Under the pieces are notes generated by a model. The model worked only from the letters and a program-made list of their open reading frames with translations. It was not told where the DNA came from and searched no databases. Positions 16,640 to 26,636 of a stretch of DNA of 45,720 nt are shown here, piece by piece. Source of the DNA: Lachnospiraceae bacterium UBA7784 (lineage in GTDB: Bacteria; Bacillota; Clostridia; Lachnospirales; Lachnospiraceae). Made by a program: the position numbers and the translations under genes. Positions within the stretch are counted from its first letter, which is position 1. Each line of letters starts with the position of its first letter. The DNA lies in the NCBI GenBank assembly GCA_002480925.1, contig DLDA01000042.1, positions 1 through 45,720 of the forward strand. The letters run 5' to 3'.

Positions 16640-17047
16640 TTAGTATAGAGGCCGAAAGCACAGAGACAAGAACGAGCGTAAGCGAAGTTCGAGTCCTGTG
16701 CGAGGCCGCTGTCTGAGATTAGCGAGAACGAGTCGAAGACGAAGTTCGAGCTTAACGAAGACAGCTTCCTTGTTAATGAGAGCAAGCCAAAGGCGAAGCT
16801 CGAATCCGAAGAGAACTTCCTTGGAACTAGGTCTGAGGTGCGAGGTCCGAGGTCTGAGGTGCGAGGTCGTTCTGTGCAATTAGCGAAAGCAAGCCGCAGG
16901 CGAAGCTTGAGGCTGAAAGTTTCGAGGTGAGAGCAAGCTGAAAGCGCCGCTCGAACCCGAAACGAAGCCGTTCTTTGAGATTAATGAGAGCGAGCCATAG
17001 GCGAAGCTCGAATTTAGCGAAAAGAACTTCCTTGGTCCGAGGGGGCC
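16640..17047. repeat. Composite intergenic repeat block (heptads and ~50-bp units)
   Basis: A gap of about 480 bp between the HAD gene and the flgF promoter. It is mostly GC-rich units built from GAGGCCGAAAGC, AGCAAGCCNNAGGCGAAGCTCGAA and TAGCGAAAAGAACTTCCTTGG, with five GAGGTNN heptads in register (16835-16869). Positions 16702-16780 repeat 413-491 with one mismatch. The 33-bp core of the other blocks is absent here. Overlapping short frames on both strands are repetitive and not called as genes. Confidence 0.85.
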
Positions 17048-17695
17048 CTAGTCCCTGAGTACCTCCCATACCTCACCCGCTACCGACGCCACATATGTCG
17101 GTCCTGCCTTCTCAAGGCTTGATAAGTCGCCATATCCATATGTCACGGCTATCGAGTCTATGCCTGCCCCGACTGCTCCGTCGATATCGAAATGTGTATC
17201 GCCTATCATTATGCAGTGATTACGGTCAAGAGAATAACGGTCTATGGCGCGCTCTATCAGGCGCTTCTTGTCTGATGACGGGTCACAGGGGTCAGGTCCT
17301 ATCACATCAGTAAAATATCTGTCAAGGTCGAATTTTTTTATTATCTGCTTAGCAGAGGCCTCCACCTTTGAGGTGATCACGTAACATGAAATCCCTGCCT
17401 TCCTGCATGACGACAAAAGCTCCACAATTCCATCATATATTGTCACGTCATACATCTTGTCCGTCTCATAGAGCCCTCTGTAGATCCCTGTAGCCTTCCT
17501 TGCTTCATCCTCCGACATTCCGTACAGAGTCTGAAAGGAGTCCATAAGAGAGGGGCCGACAAATTTCCGGAGCTTCTCCTCCGGCTGATCTTCATATCCA
17601 AAAAAACGCAGCGAATAAGCCGCACATTCCATAATAACCTTCCCCGAATCGGTAATGGTACCGTCGAGGTCGAAAAAAGCTTCTGTATATTTCAT
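17048..17695 (-). CDS. HAD-superfamily phosphatase (phosphoglycolate phosphatase-like)
   Basis: A HAD hydrolase of about 215 residues. The catalytic motif is FDLDGTITDSG near the N-terminus, the helical cap follows (FVGPSLMDSF), motif II is CYVITSK, and motifs III/IV are KRLIERA and MIGDTHFDIDGA. This fits the Gph/PpaX group, which dephosphorylates phosphoglycolate or similar small substrates; the real substrate is unknown. The ATG at 17695 places DxD at the usual distance; a GTG at 17722, with AGGAAG upstream and overlapping murI, is the alternative start. It is the last gene of the wall-synthesis run and ends beside the repeat block. Confidence 0.9.
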   Translation of the reverse strand: MKYTEAFFDLDGTITDSGKVIMECAAYSLRFFGYEDQPEEKLRKFVGPSLMDSFQTLYGMSEDEARKATGIYRGLYETDKMYDVTIYDGIVELLSSCRKAGISCYVITSKVEASAKQIIKKFDLDRYFTDVIGPDPCDPSSDKKRLIERAIDRYSLDRNHCIMIGDTHFDIDGAVGAGIDSIAVTYGYGDLSSLEKAGPTYVASVAGEVWEVLRD

Positions 17696-17711
17696 AGTAG
17701 TTAGGGTAGGA

Positions 17712-18566
17712 TCACCTCTCACCTACCAACAACTTCCTGCAAAGCCCTATCATCCTCTCCCTGTCGCTGGAGGAATTTTCGAACGTGACTCTTCCCAGTA
17801 TCTGCTCGTCTGAAAGCGGACCTTTCTGTCTCTTTTCCGGGAGAAGAAGATCTGCAGCGAAAAGCCTGCGGCGCATCTCGCGGGCTGTCCCGTTGGCTCC
17901 GTCGAATACTTTTGTACCGCCTCCGAGGGCGATCTCTATCTGGTCAGCTACAAAAGGGTAATGAGTGCAGCCAGTCACAACTGCATCCACAGGGCCGTAT
18001 TTGCCACCCGGTGCATAGTCTAAAAGCAGGTCGTTAAGGAAATCCTGGACCTCCCTGGTCCCGGCCTTTCCTTCCTCTACGAATTCCATAAGTCCCGGGC
18101 AGGCAAGCGGATAGACCGTTGCCTCCTCACCGTACTTCTTCAGAAGGTCCTGAAATTTCTCCTCGGCTATAGTCATAGGAGTCGCCATCACAAGGACCTT
18201 GGGATGATCCATGAAGGATACGGCAGGCTTTAGGGCCGGCTCGATACCCACTATCGGGATCTCAGGATACTCAAGCCTAAGCTGCCTGACTGCTGCAGAG
18301 GTGGCTGTATTACAGGCGATACAGATCCCCTTGGCTCCTCTGTCTATAAAATTTTCCACATGGTCCTTGGTAAGGGTCAGGACCTCATATCTCGATTTCG
18401 TGCCATATGGAGCATTGGCGGAATCCCCATAGAAATAAAACCTTTCCTGGGGCATTACCCTGACAAGCTCCCTCAAGACCGATATGCCTCCGACGCCTGA
18501 ATCAAAAACCGCAATCGGATGGTTTCTTTTGTCGGTCTCGCCTATTGCCTCAAATATCTCAGCCAT
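17712..18566 (-). CDS. murI: Glutamate racemase
   Basis: This enzyme makes D-glutamate for peptidoglycan. The Asp/Glu racemase pattern is complete: HPIAVFDSGVGGISV at the N-terminus, the first catalytic cysteine in GICIACNTATSAAV, and the second in VVTGCTHYP. The 284-residue length is normal. Its start codon touches the ddl stop. The C-terminal GGT GAG AGG TGA lies within heptad-like sequence that matches 45069-45083, so its last residues and stop are shared with the repeat family. Confidence 0.96.
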   Translation of the reverse strand: MAEIFEAIGETDKRNHPIAVFDSGVGGISVLRELVRVMPQERFYFYGDSANAPYGTKSRYEVLTLTKDHVENFIDRGAKGICIACNTATSAAVRQLRLEYPEIPIVGIEPALKPAVSFMDHPKVLVMATPMTIAEEKFQDLLKKYGEEATVYPLACPGLMEFVEEGKAGTREVQDFLNDLLLDYAPGGKYGPVDAVVTGCTHYPFVADQIEIALGGGTKVFDGANGTAREMRRRLFAADLLLPEKRQKGPLSDEQILGRVTFENSSSDRERMIGLCRKLLVGER

Positions 18567-19741
18567 TATTTTACCCCCTTGGCACCTCCGAATGATGCAC
18601 TGCTAAGGATATTGGTATCAAATGTAAATGTAAGATCCTGATACTTTCTCGCACGCTTCAAGGCCATCTGGATCAGCTGGTCGAGAAGCTCGCTGTACTT
18701 AAGGCCTGCAGGCTCCCAGAGATAGAAGGACAGGGAACCCGGTATGGTATTTATCTCATTGAAGTAAAGCTTATTATTTTCCTCGTCTATCATGAAGTCG
18801 ATACGGGCTACTCCGTTGCAGCCGAAAGCCTTGAAGGCACGGACCGCATATTCCTTTATCTTCTCAGTCATATCTGCCGGAAGATCTGCAGGTATCTTTC
18901 TCTGGACTGAGGCCATTCCCTTTGAGCCTCCCTTTCCGCCGCTCTCATACTTGTCCTTATAGGAAAGGATATCCTTTGTATGGAATGGTTCCTCAAGCAC
19001 TGAAGCCTTTGCTCCCGAATCGTCCCCTAAGACAGAGCAGTTTATCTCCTTAAGCTTCTCGATCCCGTGCTCTACGAGTATGATCGAGGCATAGGTAAAG
19101 GCATCATCAACAGATCTGGTAAGCTCCTCCCTGTTGCGGGCCATGGAGATGCCTACTGATGAGCCTGAATTTACCGGCTTTACTATTGCAGGGTAGCCGA
19201 CCTTCTTCTCTGCCGTATCGAGAAGCTTTTCCATATCGGCATAATCATCCTCATGGAAGCAGACGCAGTCAAGAACAGGAATGTCGACGTCCTTAAGCAC
19301 GCACTTTGAAATATATTTGTCCATACCTACGGCCGAGGCTGTCACATCGCATCCTACAAACGGGATCCCAAGCGTCTTTAAGAATCCCATAAGAGTGCCG
19401 TCCTCCTCATTGGTTCCGTGGACGACAGGAAAGGCCACATCGACCTCTATATCCTTCATGCCGCCGAAACGCTTCTTAGGATACGGAGAAAGGACTACCT
19501 TATCCCCCTCATTTACCCATACTACCTTCTGGGATCTGGCAATAAGGGAATCAATATCCTTATAGGCCTCTATCTTTCCTATGTCATCACCTACATAGAA
19601 CTCATTGTGCTTGGTGATATATACCGGTATGGTCTCATATTTTTCCTTATCGATATTCATAAGAGCCTGGATACCTGAGATGACCGATACCTCATGCTCC
19701 ACGCTCCTGCCGCCGTACATGACTGCTACTCTGGTCTTCAT
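18566..19741 (-). CDS. ddl: D-alanine--D-alanine ligase
   Basis: This ATP-grasp ligase makes the D-Ala-D-Ala dipeptide that MurF uses. The N-terminus RVAVMYGGRSVEHEVSVISG is diagnostic, with VKPVNSGSSVGI in the ATP-grasp lid and RIDFMIDEENNKLYFNEINT followed by PGSLSF at the C-terminus. The frame is open from 19765, but the ATG at 19741 (MKTRVAVMYGG) has AAAGGA upstream and matches the family start. It lies 27 bp after the MurF-like gene and directly precedes murI, giving a small cassette for peptidoglycan precursors. Confidence 0.97.
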   Translation of the reverse strand: MKTRVAVMYGGRSVEHEVSVISGIQALMNIDKEKYETIPVYITKHNEFYVGDDIGKIEAYKDIDSLIARSQKVVWVNEGDKVVLSPYPKKRFGGMKDIEVDVAFPVVHGTNEEDGTLMGFLKTLGIPFVGCDVTASAVGMDKYISKCVLKDVDIPVLDCVCFHEDDYADMEKLLDTAEKKVGYPAIVKPVNSGSSVGISMARNREELTRSVDDAFTYASIILVEHGIEKLKEINCSVLGDDSGAKASVLEEPFHTKDILSYKDKYESGGKGGSKGMASVQRKIPADLPADMTEKIKEYAVRAFKAFGCNGVARIDFMIDEENNKLYFNEINTIPGSLSFYLWEPAGLKYSELLDQLIQMALKRARKYQDLTFTFDTNILSSASFGGAKGVK

Positions 19742-19768
19742 TTCCTGTTCCTTTCTGTAAAACAACCA

Positions 19769-21352
19769 TCAATATGCATCCGGAAGATCATTCTCAAGAA
19801 GAATATACTTAGCTCCCTCGCCGGTAATACTGTAGGCATATTCCATTGCCCCGTTCAGATCGTCGAATGATCTGATATCCTTCTCGTCAAAGCCCGCATC
19901 AAGTGCGCCCTTCCTGATCGGATCTGTATGCTTTCTCCTTCCGACAAGTAGGATATGATCGCAGTTTACCGCTGCGTAGGTTCCGAATTTGTAATTATAA
20001 TCGGCTTCCTTTCCGCCAAGCTCCACCATTCCAGGCGTCACAAGGATCCTTATGCCGTTAAACATATGGAGCGTCTCAACCGCTGCCTTTGACCCGACCG
20101 GATTCGAATTGTACGCGTCGTCTATTATAGTCACATCTCCGCGGTTTATCAACTGCAGGCGGTGAGCCACAGGCTCGATCCGCCTTACCGGAACACGCAG
20201 GGCCTCCAGAGGGATTCCCTGCTCATGAGCCACAGCTATGGCTCCGCAGACGTTTATGACATTATGCTCTCCTATAAGCCTCATAGAAAAGCGGGCTGTC
20301 TCTCCTGAAGGAGCGGTCATAGTAAACTCTGTCCCCATAGGAGATAGCTTTACCTCTGATGCATGATATCCCATATTATTCTTATAGGAATAAAATATTA
20401 CTTTAAGCCTGTCTCCGTACTCTCTGGCCTTATTCACCTCGAATTCATTATCCGCGTTCAGATATATCCTTGCCCCGTCCGGAAGGGCGTCAGCCAGCTC
20501 GAACTTGGTGTTTATTATATTCTCCTGAGTATGAAAGGTCTCAAGATGCTGGGGACCTATGCTTGTGATCACCCCTTCTTTTGGAGGAAAAAGGTCACAG
20601 ATCTCCTTGATATCATGCACATGTCTGGCTCCCATTTCGCAGAGAAAGATCTGATTGGACGGGCGCATATGCTCTCTTATAGTCCTTACTACTCCAAGGG
20701 TAGTATTGAAATTACCCGGAGTGATCAGCACATCGTATGAATCCTTGAGAAGGGTATGAAGGTAGTACTTCATAGAGGTCTTGCCATAGCTTCCGGTGAT
20801 TCCTATAGTCCTGATACCCGGATTCTCTCTCATGATCCTTCTGGCATCGTTTATATAATACCGCCTGATGCCGGCCTCAATCGGAGCATTGATGATATTT
20901 GCAAGCATCAGGAGCTCCGGAAGGAAGGAAAGAATGGCAAGAAGGCAGATAAGACATTTGTCTCTTGATAATATGCAGATCAGGGCGGTAACTATAACAA
21001 ATGTGACGCAAAGCCGCTTTACCCTTGCCGTCATGACAAGCTTTTTCTTTGTCTCGCTCCTCCAGTAGAGGAGAAAGGCTGCAATGGACGCCCCCATCCA
21101 TATCATCAGCGCTATCAGACATACAAGCCTGGCGGGAGGAGCCTTAAAAAGAATCAGCAGGACAAAAAATCCCAGATATGGCCAGAGGAATCGCTGCCTG
21201 GCTGCATTTTTTTCAAGCCAGTGAATGAACTCGCTGTTACGGTATCCGTTCTGCTGGAACATCTGCAGGTTGTAGTGGATTCCGGTCACTATCACAGGAA
21301 TCGACAAAAGCATGGCAAAAATCATCAGGATCCTATCGATTTGAATCAACAT
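19769..21352 (-). CDS. Membrane-anchored MurF-like Mur ligase
   Basis: A 527-residue Mur ligase with four N-terminal hydrophobic helices (about residues 8-150), an extension found in clostridial homologues. The ligase part has the P-loop GITGSYGKTSMK, the motif EMGARHVHDIKEIC, and the central and C-terminal domains with IGEHNVINVCGAIAVA and DDAYNSNPVGS. The last two are typical of MurF, which adds D-Ala-D-Ala to the UDP-muramyl tripeptide. Being next to ddl supports this. It could also be the only MurF or a paralogue; the window does not show which. It overlaps the hydrolase gene by 7 bp. Confidence 0.9.
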   Translation of the reverse strand: MLIQIDRILMIFAMLLSIPVIVTGIHYNLQMFQQNGYRNSEFIHWLEKNAARQRFLWPYLGFFVLLILFKAPPARLVCLIALMIWMGASIAAFLLYWRSETKKKLVMTARVKRLCVTFVIVTALICILSRDKCLICLLAILSFLPELLMLANIINAPIEAGIRRYYINDARRIMRENPGIRTIGITGSYGKTSMKYYLHTLLKDSYDVLITPGNFNTTLGVVRTIREHMRPSNQIFLCEMGARHVHDIKEICDLFPPKEGVITSIGPQHLETFHTQENIINTKFELADALPDGARIYLNADNEFEVNKAREYGDRLKVIFYSYKNNMGYHASEVKLSPMGTEFTMTAPSGETARFSMRLIGEHNVINVCGAIAVAHEQGIPLEALRVPVRRIEPVAHRLQLINRGDVTIIDDAYNSNPVGSKAAVETLHMFNGIRILVTPGMVELGGKEADYNYKFGTYAAVNCDHILLVGRRKHTDPIRKGALDAGFDEKDIRSFDDLNGAMEYAYSITGEGAKYILLENDLPDAY

Positions 21353-22119
21353 AGAAAACTCCTTAATATGTCCCTGAATTCCTGAGGCTTTCTCAGAAAT
21401 GAGAAATGATCTGTCCCGGTAAGCACATGAAGATCCGCGCCCGGGATAAGCTTCTCCATATCCCTTCCATCGGCAAGAGGAGTAGCGGTATCGAGATCAC
21501 CCCAGATCAGACAGGTCCTGTAATGGATATCGGCAAGTCGATAGGTCAGATCATTATTTACCGCACGCACCATGCACTGCTTCATCATAGGGCTTGAATT
21601 CCTGTAATCAGCGGATCCCTGCTGGCCCTGCCAGATATCGACGGCATCCCTGAAGAAAAAATATACAGGCGGAAAATGGAAAAGATTCCTTTTGAAATGA
21701 TAAAAGGCTATGCTTCTCTTCTGCTTAGGGGTTTTCCTTCTCTGAATACCGGCTGCATCTATAAGCACAAGTGAGTCTATCTCAAAGGTCAGCTCCTCCT
21801 TTGACAGCGAGGACAACCATATCATTATCCTTCCACCGAAGCTGTGGCCGATCAGAGTAGTCTTTTTTATTCCAAGCGCCTCGATGAAATGTGAGAACCA
21901 TACTGCAAACTCCTCTATGCCCCAGGGCTCGTTTGGCTCGTCGCTGTCGGAAAAGCCCGGCAGATTGAACTGGACTACCCGGTACTGATCGCTTATATCC
22001 GCTGCAATGCTGTCATAGAGCTTCATATCTGTCCCCCAGCCCTGAAGGATCACAGCGTATTTCCTGCCCTTTCCGCTTATTTTATACCTTATATTAATGC
22101 CATCTATCGTTGTTTCCAT
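21346..22119 (-). CDS. Alpha/beta hydrolase
   Basis: A 257-residue alpha/beta-hydrolase. The nucleophile elbow is GHSFGGR (serine near residue 93), an oxyanion strand appears as VILQGWGTD, and the acid and histidine lie in WGDLDTATP and GTDHFSFLRKP near the C-terminus. The substrate is not predictable; some small hydrolases of this type act on esters or lactones. It lies between the lipoprotein gene (8 bp gap) and the MurF-like gene (overlap), which may mean only co-transcription. Confidence 0.88.
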   Translation of the reverse strand: METTIDGINIRYKISGKGRKYAVILQGWGTDMKLYDSIAADISDQYRVVQFNLPGFSDSDEPNEPWGIEEFAVWFSHFIEALGIKKTTLIGHSFGGRIMIWLSSLSKEELTFEIDSLVLIDAAGIQRRKTPKQKRSIAFYHFKRNLFHFPPVYFFFRDAVDIWQGQQGSADYRNSSPMMKQCMVRAVNNDLTYRLADIHYRTCLIWGDLDTATPLADGRDMEKLIPGADLHVLTGTDHFSFLRKPQEFRDILRSFLC

Positions 22120-22127
22120 TGGAAAAA

Positions 22128-23369
22128 TTATCCCTCTGTGCCTTCTATCCTTGTAGTATTGCTGCCCGGAGTATAGTCCTTAAGATACTCGCTGTATTCA
22201 TGAAATGATTTCCCGAAGGTAAGACCAAGCTTATCAGCATAGTCCTTGTTGTAGAGCTTTACGAAGGATGTACGGCTTCTGTACTGATAAGGAAGATCAG
22301 ATGCCTTCTCTCCTCCGGAAAGGACCCTTACGGCCATCTTTCCGGCCTGATATCCGCTGTCATAAGGATCGCTCCATAAAGTCACAAGGGTCTTTTCTCC
22401 TGCCTCATGGTCTCCTCCAAACGTAGAGACTCCTGCCTTTTTCGCAGCCTTTACTATATCTGATATCTTCCCGCTGCAGGAGCCTCCGGCTATATAAAGT
22501 GCATCATTCTGCTTTACTGCTGTATCAATTATCTTCTGATCCGATGCATCAAGAAGTGACTTTCTGGCTGCCTTTTCCCATTTAAGAAGTCTGGCATCGT
22601 CATAGTCCGGATGTATATGCTTTGCAAAGCCCTCTGACATCTGAGGCACTGTCGGATCTATTTCATCAGAATTCCTGATCGAATTAAGCAGGGTAGCTGA
22701 GCTGGTATCTGTCTTGTCAGTAAGAAGGGATCTGTATACCTTGCTCGGAAGTAAATACTCCCTGTATTCTATGCCTGCCTGGGTAAGGAAATTCTCAAGG
22801 GTCCTGTCAGACTTTACGACATCGGTATCATCCGGTGAATAAATGATACCGACTGATTTCAGGTCTGGTGTCGCCTCTATAAGCTCTGAGAGCTGATCGC
22901 TTACATATGGATTGGAGCTGATACCGGTCACATTGATCCCTGTCTTACGGTCATCCTTATCCTCAGGCTCTTCCGTGCCTGTCGCGCGGAAGATATCCTG
23001 TACGTTTACTGATATTATAGAGGCGTCCTTATCATTTTTTAGTGCGGCATAAGCCGAGGAGAGTGAAGACTCGCTCTCTGTAAGGATCAGAGAATCTCCC
23101 TTTTCCCTGAGCTCATTTACAGCATCGCTCTCATCACCCTTTGTCAGATGAACCGTATCTATTTCTATATGATCACTTCCAAGCATATCTGTAAGAGCAT
23201 CCTTAAAGCCCTGCTCAAGGTCAGAATTCCCTGATTCGGAAACTATCCCCGCCTTATAAACGGTCTGTTCCTCCTTGTCTGACTTTGTACTGCTGCCACC
23301 AGAACAGGCTGTGGCAATGAGCGCAGCTGCAAGACAAAAGTTAAATATTGGTAAATACCGAAGTTTCAT
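22128..23369 (-). CDS. Solute-binding lipoprotein (ABC_sub_bind/TrpX-like)
   Basis: A 413-residue secreted lipoprotein. The signal peptide ends in the lipobox IATAC (cysteine near residue 22), followed by a Ser/Gly/Lys linker. The mature protein resembles the periplasmic-binding family that includes Trp[12 protein letters not shown], a central domain with [11 protein letters not shown], and [20 protein letters not shown] near the end. No permease or ATPase gene is beside it. Its start lies inside the 3' end of the chemoreceptor gene (29-bp overlap) with AAAGGATC upstream, so it is probably made together with the receptor. The ligand is unknown. Confidence 0.85.
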   Translation of the reverse strand: MKLRYLPIFNFCLAAALIATACSGGSSTKSDKEEQTVYKAGIVSESGNSDLEQGFKDALTDMLGSDHIEIDTVHLTKGDESDAVNELREKGDSLILTESESSLSSAYAALKNDKDASIISVNVQDIFRATGTEEPEDKDDRKTGINVTGISSNPYVSDQLSELIEATPDLKSVGIIYSPDDTDVVKSDRTLENFLTQAGIEYREYLLPSKVYRSLLTDKTDTSSATLLNSIRNSDEIDPTVPQMSEGFAKHIHPDYDDARLLKWEKAARKSLLDASDQKIIDTAVKQNDALYIAGGSCSGKISDIVKAAKKAGVSTFGGDHEAGEKTLVTLWSDPYDSGYQAGKMAVRVLSGGEKASDLPYQYRSRTSFVKLYNKDYADKLGLTFGKSFHEYSEYLKDYTPGSNTTRIEGTEG

Positions 23370-25092
23370 TCTTAAGATCCTTTGCTATCTTATGGTTTTC
23401 ATCCATCCTCCTTGTGATGGAATCCATATCGTTTACAAGGACCTGAGTCGAATCAGCTGCCCCTGTAACTCCCTGAGCTCCCTCCGTAATCGAGTGAGAA
23501 ATGTTGGATATCGAATCAGCTATCTCAGTTGTAAGGTCCTTGAGCTGGGTAGCAGATGAAGAAAACTCATTCATCATATCCTCTATGCTTGTAGCCTGCT
23601 GCCTGTACTTTTCCGAATCATCTACAAAACCGCGGAACTCAGGAAGGATAGACTCGTTTATATATCCGACAAGGCTCTTAGCATGATCAGAAAGGTTGTG
23701 TACAGCTCTGGTGATCACATCATTTATCTTCTGGATATTTGAGGCTGCCTCGCGGCTTGAATCAGACAGGTGGGAAATCTCCTCTGCCACGACAGCAAAG
23801 CCACGTCCTGCCTCGCCGGCTCTTGCAGCCTCTATCGATGCATTAAGAGACAGAAGGTTAGTCTGGCTTGCGATCGAAAGAATATCTCCGGAAAGCTTAT
23901 TGACCTCATCGACACTCTTTGAATCCTCTATTGCCTGATTCAAAATCTCGACAATATCCTGAACCCTTGAGTCGGTGTCAGCCATATTCTTCTTTGCTTC
24001 CTGTGCCATTTCAGAGGCCTGATCCTTCATCTGGGCAAGGTAGGTGTTGATCTCCACTGACTTGTCTGCTATCGTATCAACCTTTGAAGATACATCAGAG
24101 GCATTGGCACTGATAGCTGACGCGCTGTCCTCAATCTCCTGCATGGTAGCAGAAAGCTCCTCAGTGACAGCGGACAGATCAGATGCAGAGCTGTTGGAGG
24201 TCTTTACGGAGCCCAGCACATCTGATACGACATTCTCCATCTTGTCGGAATTGGATGTGATGACTGAAAAGATCTGCTGAAGCTTCTCTAAGAATCTGTT
24301 TATGCCCTTTCCAAGCCTTCCTATCTCATCATTATTCCTTACCGTGACTCTGGCTGTCAGATCGCCATGACCCTGATCGATCCCCTTTATTATTGCGCCA
24401 AGCTCCTTTTCTGTTAGCAGAAGAGGCCTGATCACAAGGATCATCACTACATAGAGCGCTGAAAGCATACCAGCGACAGATATGATGATAGCAAGTGTGT
24501 CAAATACCGCTGTAGCGCCTATGACTTTGTTCAGATCGTTCTTCCTCACGGAAGCGTCCTTCTCGGTCGAGGCTATCATAGACGAAATGGTCTTTAATAT
24601 TTCGTCTGATGCTTTTTTCACCTCGCTGTTGGCAAGCTTATAGGCGCCTGTCTTGTCAGCATTTGCCGATGCAGCAGTAAGCTGGTTTACAGCCTTTTTC
24701 ATCTCCGTATATTCACTGATAAGCTGCTTTGACTGACTTTTCGCTGTAGGAGTAACTGCATCCTGATCGGCCTTCTTAAGGCTTTTCTCAAGAGAGGCCT
24801 CATTCTCACGGATGCCCTCTACCATCTCGATCTTCGTCTTGTAGTCTGTCGCAACTATATGTGACAGCGACTTCTGGTAGATGCTCTGGGAATATTTCTC
24901 GATATCGGAAAGCTCCTCTATCTGAGAAAGAGACTCGTCAGTTATCCTTGTTGATGATTCCTTTATCTTATAAAGGCTGGAGTTACTGATCAGGTTTGAA
25001 AGTATAGCTATGACACCCATCAGGATAACCGGTCCCAGAATAAGTACCCTTACACTTATACTGTTCTTTTTCTTTCCCTGTATTCTATCCAT
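23341..25092 (-). CDS. Methyl-accepting chemotaxis protein
   Basis: A 583-residue membrane chemoreceptor. Two membrane helices (about residues 14-33 and 195-222) bracket a helical extracellular sensor domain of about 155 residues, of the four-helix-bundle type. A HAMP domain follows ([13 protein letters not shown]), then the signalling domain with the hairpin tip [20 protein letters not shown]. No CheR-docking tail is present. AGGAGG precedes the ATG. It lies between two solute-binding lipoprotein genes, 10 bp after one and overlapping the other, which suggests that it senses ligands through them. Chemotaxis fits the flagellar genes in the window. Confidence 0.95.
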   Translation of the reverse strand: MDRIQGKKKNSISVRVLILGPVILMGVIAILSNLISNSSLYKIKESSTRITDESLSQIEELSDIEKYSQSIYQKSLSHIVATDYKTKIEMVEGIRENEASLEKSLKKADQDAVTPTAKSQSKQLISEYTEMKKAVNQLTAASANADKTGAYKLANSEVKKASDEILKTISSMIASTEKDASVRKNDLNKVIGATAVFDTLAIIISVAGMLSALYVVMILVIRPLLLTEKELGAIIKGIDQGHGDLTARVTVRNNDEIGRLGKGINRFLEKLQQIFSVITSNSDKMENVVSDVLGSVKTSNSSASDLSAVTEELSATMQEIEDSASAISANASDVSSKVDTIADKSVEINTYLAQMKDQASEMAQEAKKNMADTDSRVQDIVEILNQAIEDSKSVDEVNKLSGDILSIASQTNLLSLNASIEAARAGEAGRGFAVVAEEISHLSDSSREAASNIQKINDVITRAVHNLSDHAKSLVGYINESILPEFRGFVDDSEKYRQQATSIEDMMNEFSSSATQLKDLTTEIADSISNISHSITEGAQGVTGAADSTQVLVNDMDSITRRMDENHKIAKDLKNETSVFTNI

Positions 25093-25102
25093 GGCGCCCT
25101 CC

Positions 25103-26359
25103 TTAATCGATTACTGAAGCGTTTATCTGCTTCACCATCTGGTCAATCCACTTCTGGTCAGGCTTTTTGCCGCTTACAAGCTCTGAGCCAAATGCAAATG
25201 CCGGATCCCAGTACTTCTGTCCTACTCTCTGAAGAGATGAATTAGATGACTGGGAAAGTAGAGCCTGAATAGCCGGTGATGCCTTCACATCGGACGATTC
25301 CGAGGCCTTCTTATTGGACGGGCCCTGTCCTCTCTTCTGGAAACGAAGGGTCTGGCTCTCCTCATTTGTCATAAATGCAGCGAACTTGTTTCCCCATTCC
25401 TTTTTCGATGAAAAGCTGTTCACGCCTACCATCTTGTAGCCTGCATATGAGGCCATCTGGACCTGCTTGCCTGCTACTGTATATGTCGGAAGCTTTACTG
25501 CTCCCAGATCATCTCCCCAGGCTGCCGCCAGATTAGTAGAAAGCCAGACTCCACTTACTCCAGCGACTACTGAGCCGTCCTTGGCTCCTGCTGTAAGGAC
25601 GTCATCTCCGCCTGATAAGAATCCTGGATTCGAAGCGACCTTATAGATAGCATCAGCTACGTCAAGTCCGCTGGGACTGTTCTTTGTCGAGTTCCAGTCA
25701 CAGACATTTGTCAGTCCGTCATCAGCCAGACCAAGCTTAAGTCCTGTCTCTCCGTAGAATGAATACAGGTACCAGCCGCTTGTCAGATCCATTGTGATCT
25801 TCTTTCCCTTTGAGGCTGCCTTCTTCATCATCTTATCAAGTGATGTCAGGTCACTGTCATCGAAGAATTTCTTGTTGTAATACATGATGTATCCGTTGTC
25901 AGCTGTCATAGGATAGGCATAGAGCTTTCCATCTACCGAGGCTGCCTCTACTGCTGCCTTTATATTGTCATTTGCAGCACTCTTGTCTCCTACCTTCTCA
26001 AGTATCCCTGAGGCTGCGAGCGCGTTCAGCTGGTCGTCTGCAAATGTAAATACATCAGGTGCCCCGTTGATATTTGTCAGGACCTTGTTCTTCACATCCG
26101 CCTCACTGATCACGACAGGCTTTATAGTATAAGGAAAATCAGGATTTTTCTTTTTGAAATTCTCTGTTATCTGGTTAAGGACAGGTATATCATCCTCTGT
26201 TCCGACCGAAATGGTCATCTCCTTTGTCGCATCTCCTGATGCAGTCGAAAAGCTCACATGGCTTTCAGAGCTCTTCTTCGCCGGATCTCCCCCGGTGCAT
26301 CCGCACAGCATAAGCGCCGCGATCAGAGGGATCACGGCTATTGATCTATTAATACTCAT
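25103..26359 (-). CDS. Extracellular solute-binding protein, family 1 (sugar type) lipoprotein
   Basis: A 418-residue lipoprotein of the maltose/maltodextrin-binding family. The signal peptide ends in the lipobox LMLCGC, followed by [10 protein letters not shown]. The mature part begins [18 protein letters not shown] and has the typical [27 protein letters not shown] and [13 protein letters not shown]. The ATG at 26359 is chosen because AGGAGG lies 8 nt upstream; an earlier in-frame start overlaps that site. It is the first gene of the run and has an extended -10 promoter upstream. As no transporter genes accompany it, it may serve the adjacent chemoreceptor or a distant transporter. Confidence 0.9.
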   Translation of the reverse strand: MSINRSIAVIPLIAALMLCGCTGGDPAKKSSESHVSFSTASGDATKEMTISVGTEDDIPVLNQITENFKKKNPDFPYTIKPVVISEADVKNKVLTNINGAPDVFTFADDQLNALAASGILEKVGDKSAANDNIKAAVEAASVDGKLYAYPMTADNGYIMYYNKKFFDDSDLTSLDKMMKKAASKGKKITMDLTSGWYLYSFYGETGLKLGLADDGLTNVCDWNSTKNSPSGLDVADAIYKVASNPGFLSGGDDVLTAGAKDGSVVAGVSGVWLSTNLAAAWGDDLGAVKLPTYTVAGKQVQMASYAGYKMVGVNSFSSKKEWGNKFAAFMTNEESQTLRFQKRGQGPSNKKASESSDVKASPAIQALLSQSSNSSLQRVGQKYWDPAFAFGSELVSGKKPDQKWIDQMVKQINASVID

Positions 26360-26395
26360 CTTTTCTACCTCCTGCAAAAAGCATAATTATTTTTT

Positions 26396-26404
26396 AGTAT
26401 AACA
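26396..26404 (-). promoter_or_regulatory. Extended -10 promoter of the lipoprotein/chemoreceptor run
   Basis: On the minus strand TGTTATACT is an extended -10 element (TGN plus TATACT, five of six matches), about 37 bp before the ATG at 26359. The -35 partner is weak, as is usual for extended -10 promoters. Confidence 0.55.
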
Positions 26405-26447
26405 CAAATCGGGAGGTTTTGCAGACGATTATTGAGTTTTAACAAAA

Positions 26448-26624
26448 AGGTGTGAGGTCTGAGGTGTGAGGTGCGAGGTGTGAGGTCTGAGGTCCGAGGG
26501 TTTAAGTCTGAGAATCGAGTGTTTGGTAGAAATAACAGGTATTAACTATACCCTAATCCCTCTCACCTCTCACCTCTCACCTCTAACCTCTCACCTCTCA
26601 CCTCTAACCTCTAACCTCTCACCC
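26448..26624. repeat. Heptad repeat element with 33-bp core
   Basis: The left arm (26448-26501) is GAGGTNY heptads in 7-bp register. The core (26529-26561) is identical to 705-737 and contains the palindrome-like GGTATTAACTATACC. The right arm (26562-26624) is nine heptads CTCACCT/CTAACCT/CTCACCC. The arms are on opposite strands in type, so a long imperfect hairpin is possible. The element fills the gap between the two neighbouring operons, ending 12 bp from the stop of the GHL10 gene. Confidence 0.9.
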
Positions 26625-26636
26625 GAAAAAAACCTA

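Noticed and set aside
16597..17069. Several short frames of 60-80 codons on both strands in the second repeat block
   Set aside because: They come from the same repeat units as the first block, with no start signals and no recognisable fold.
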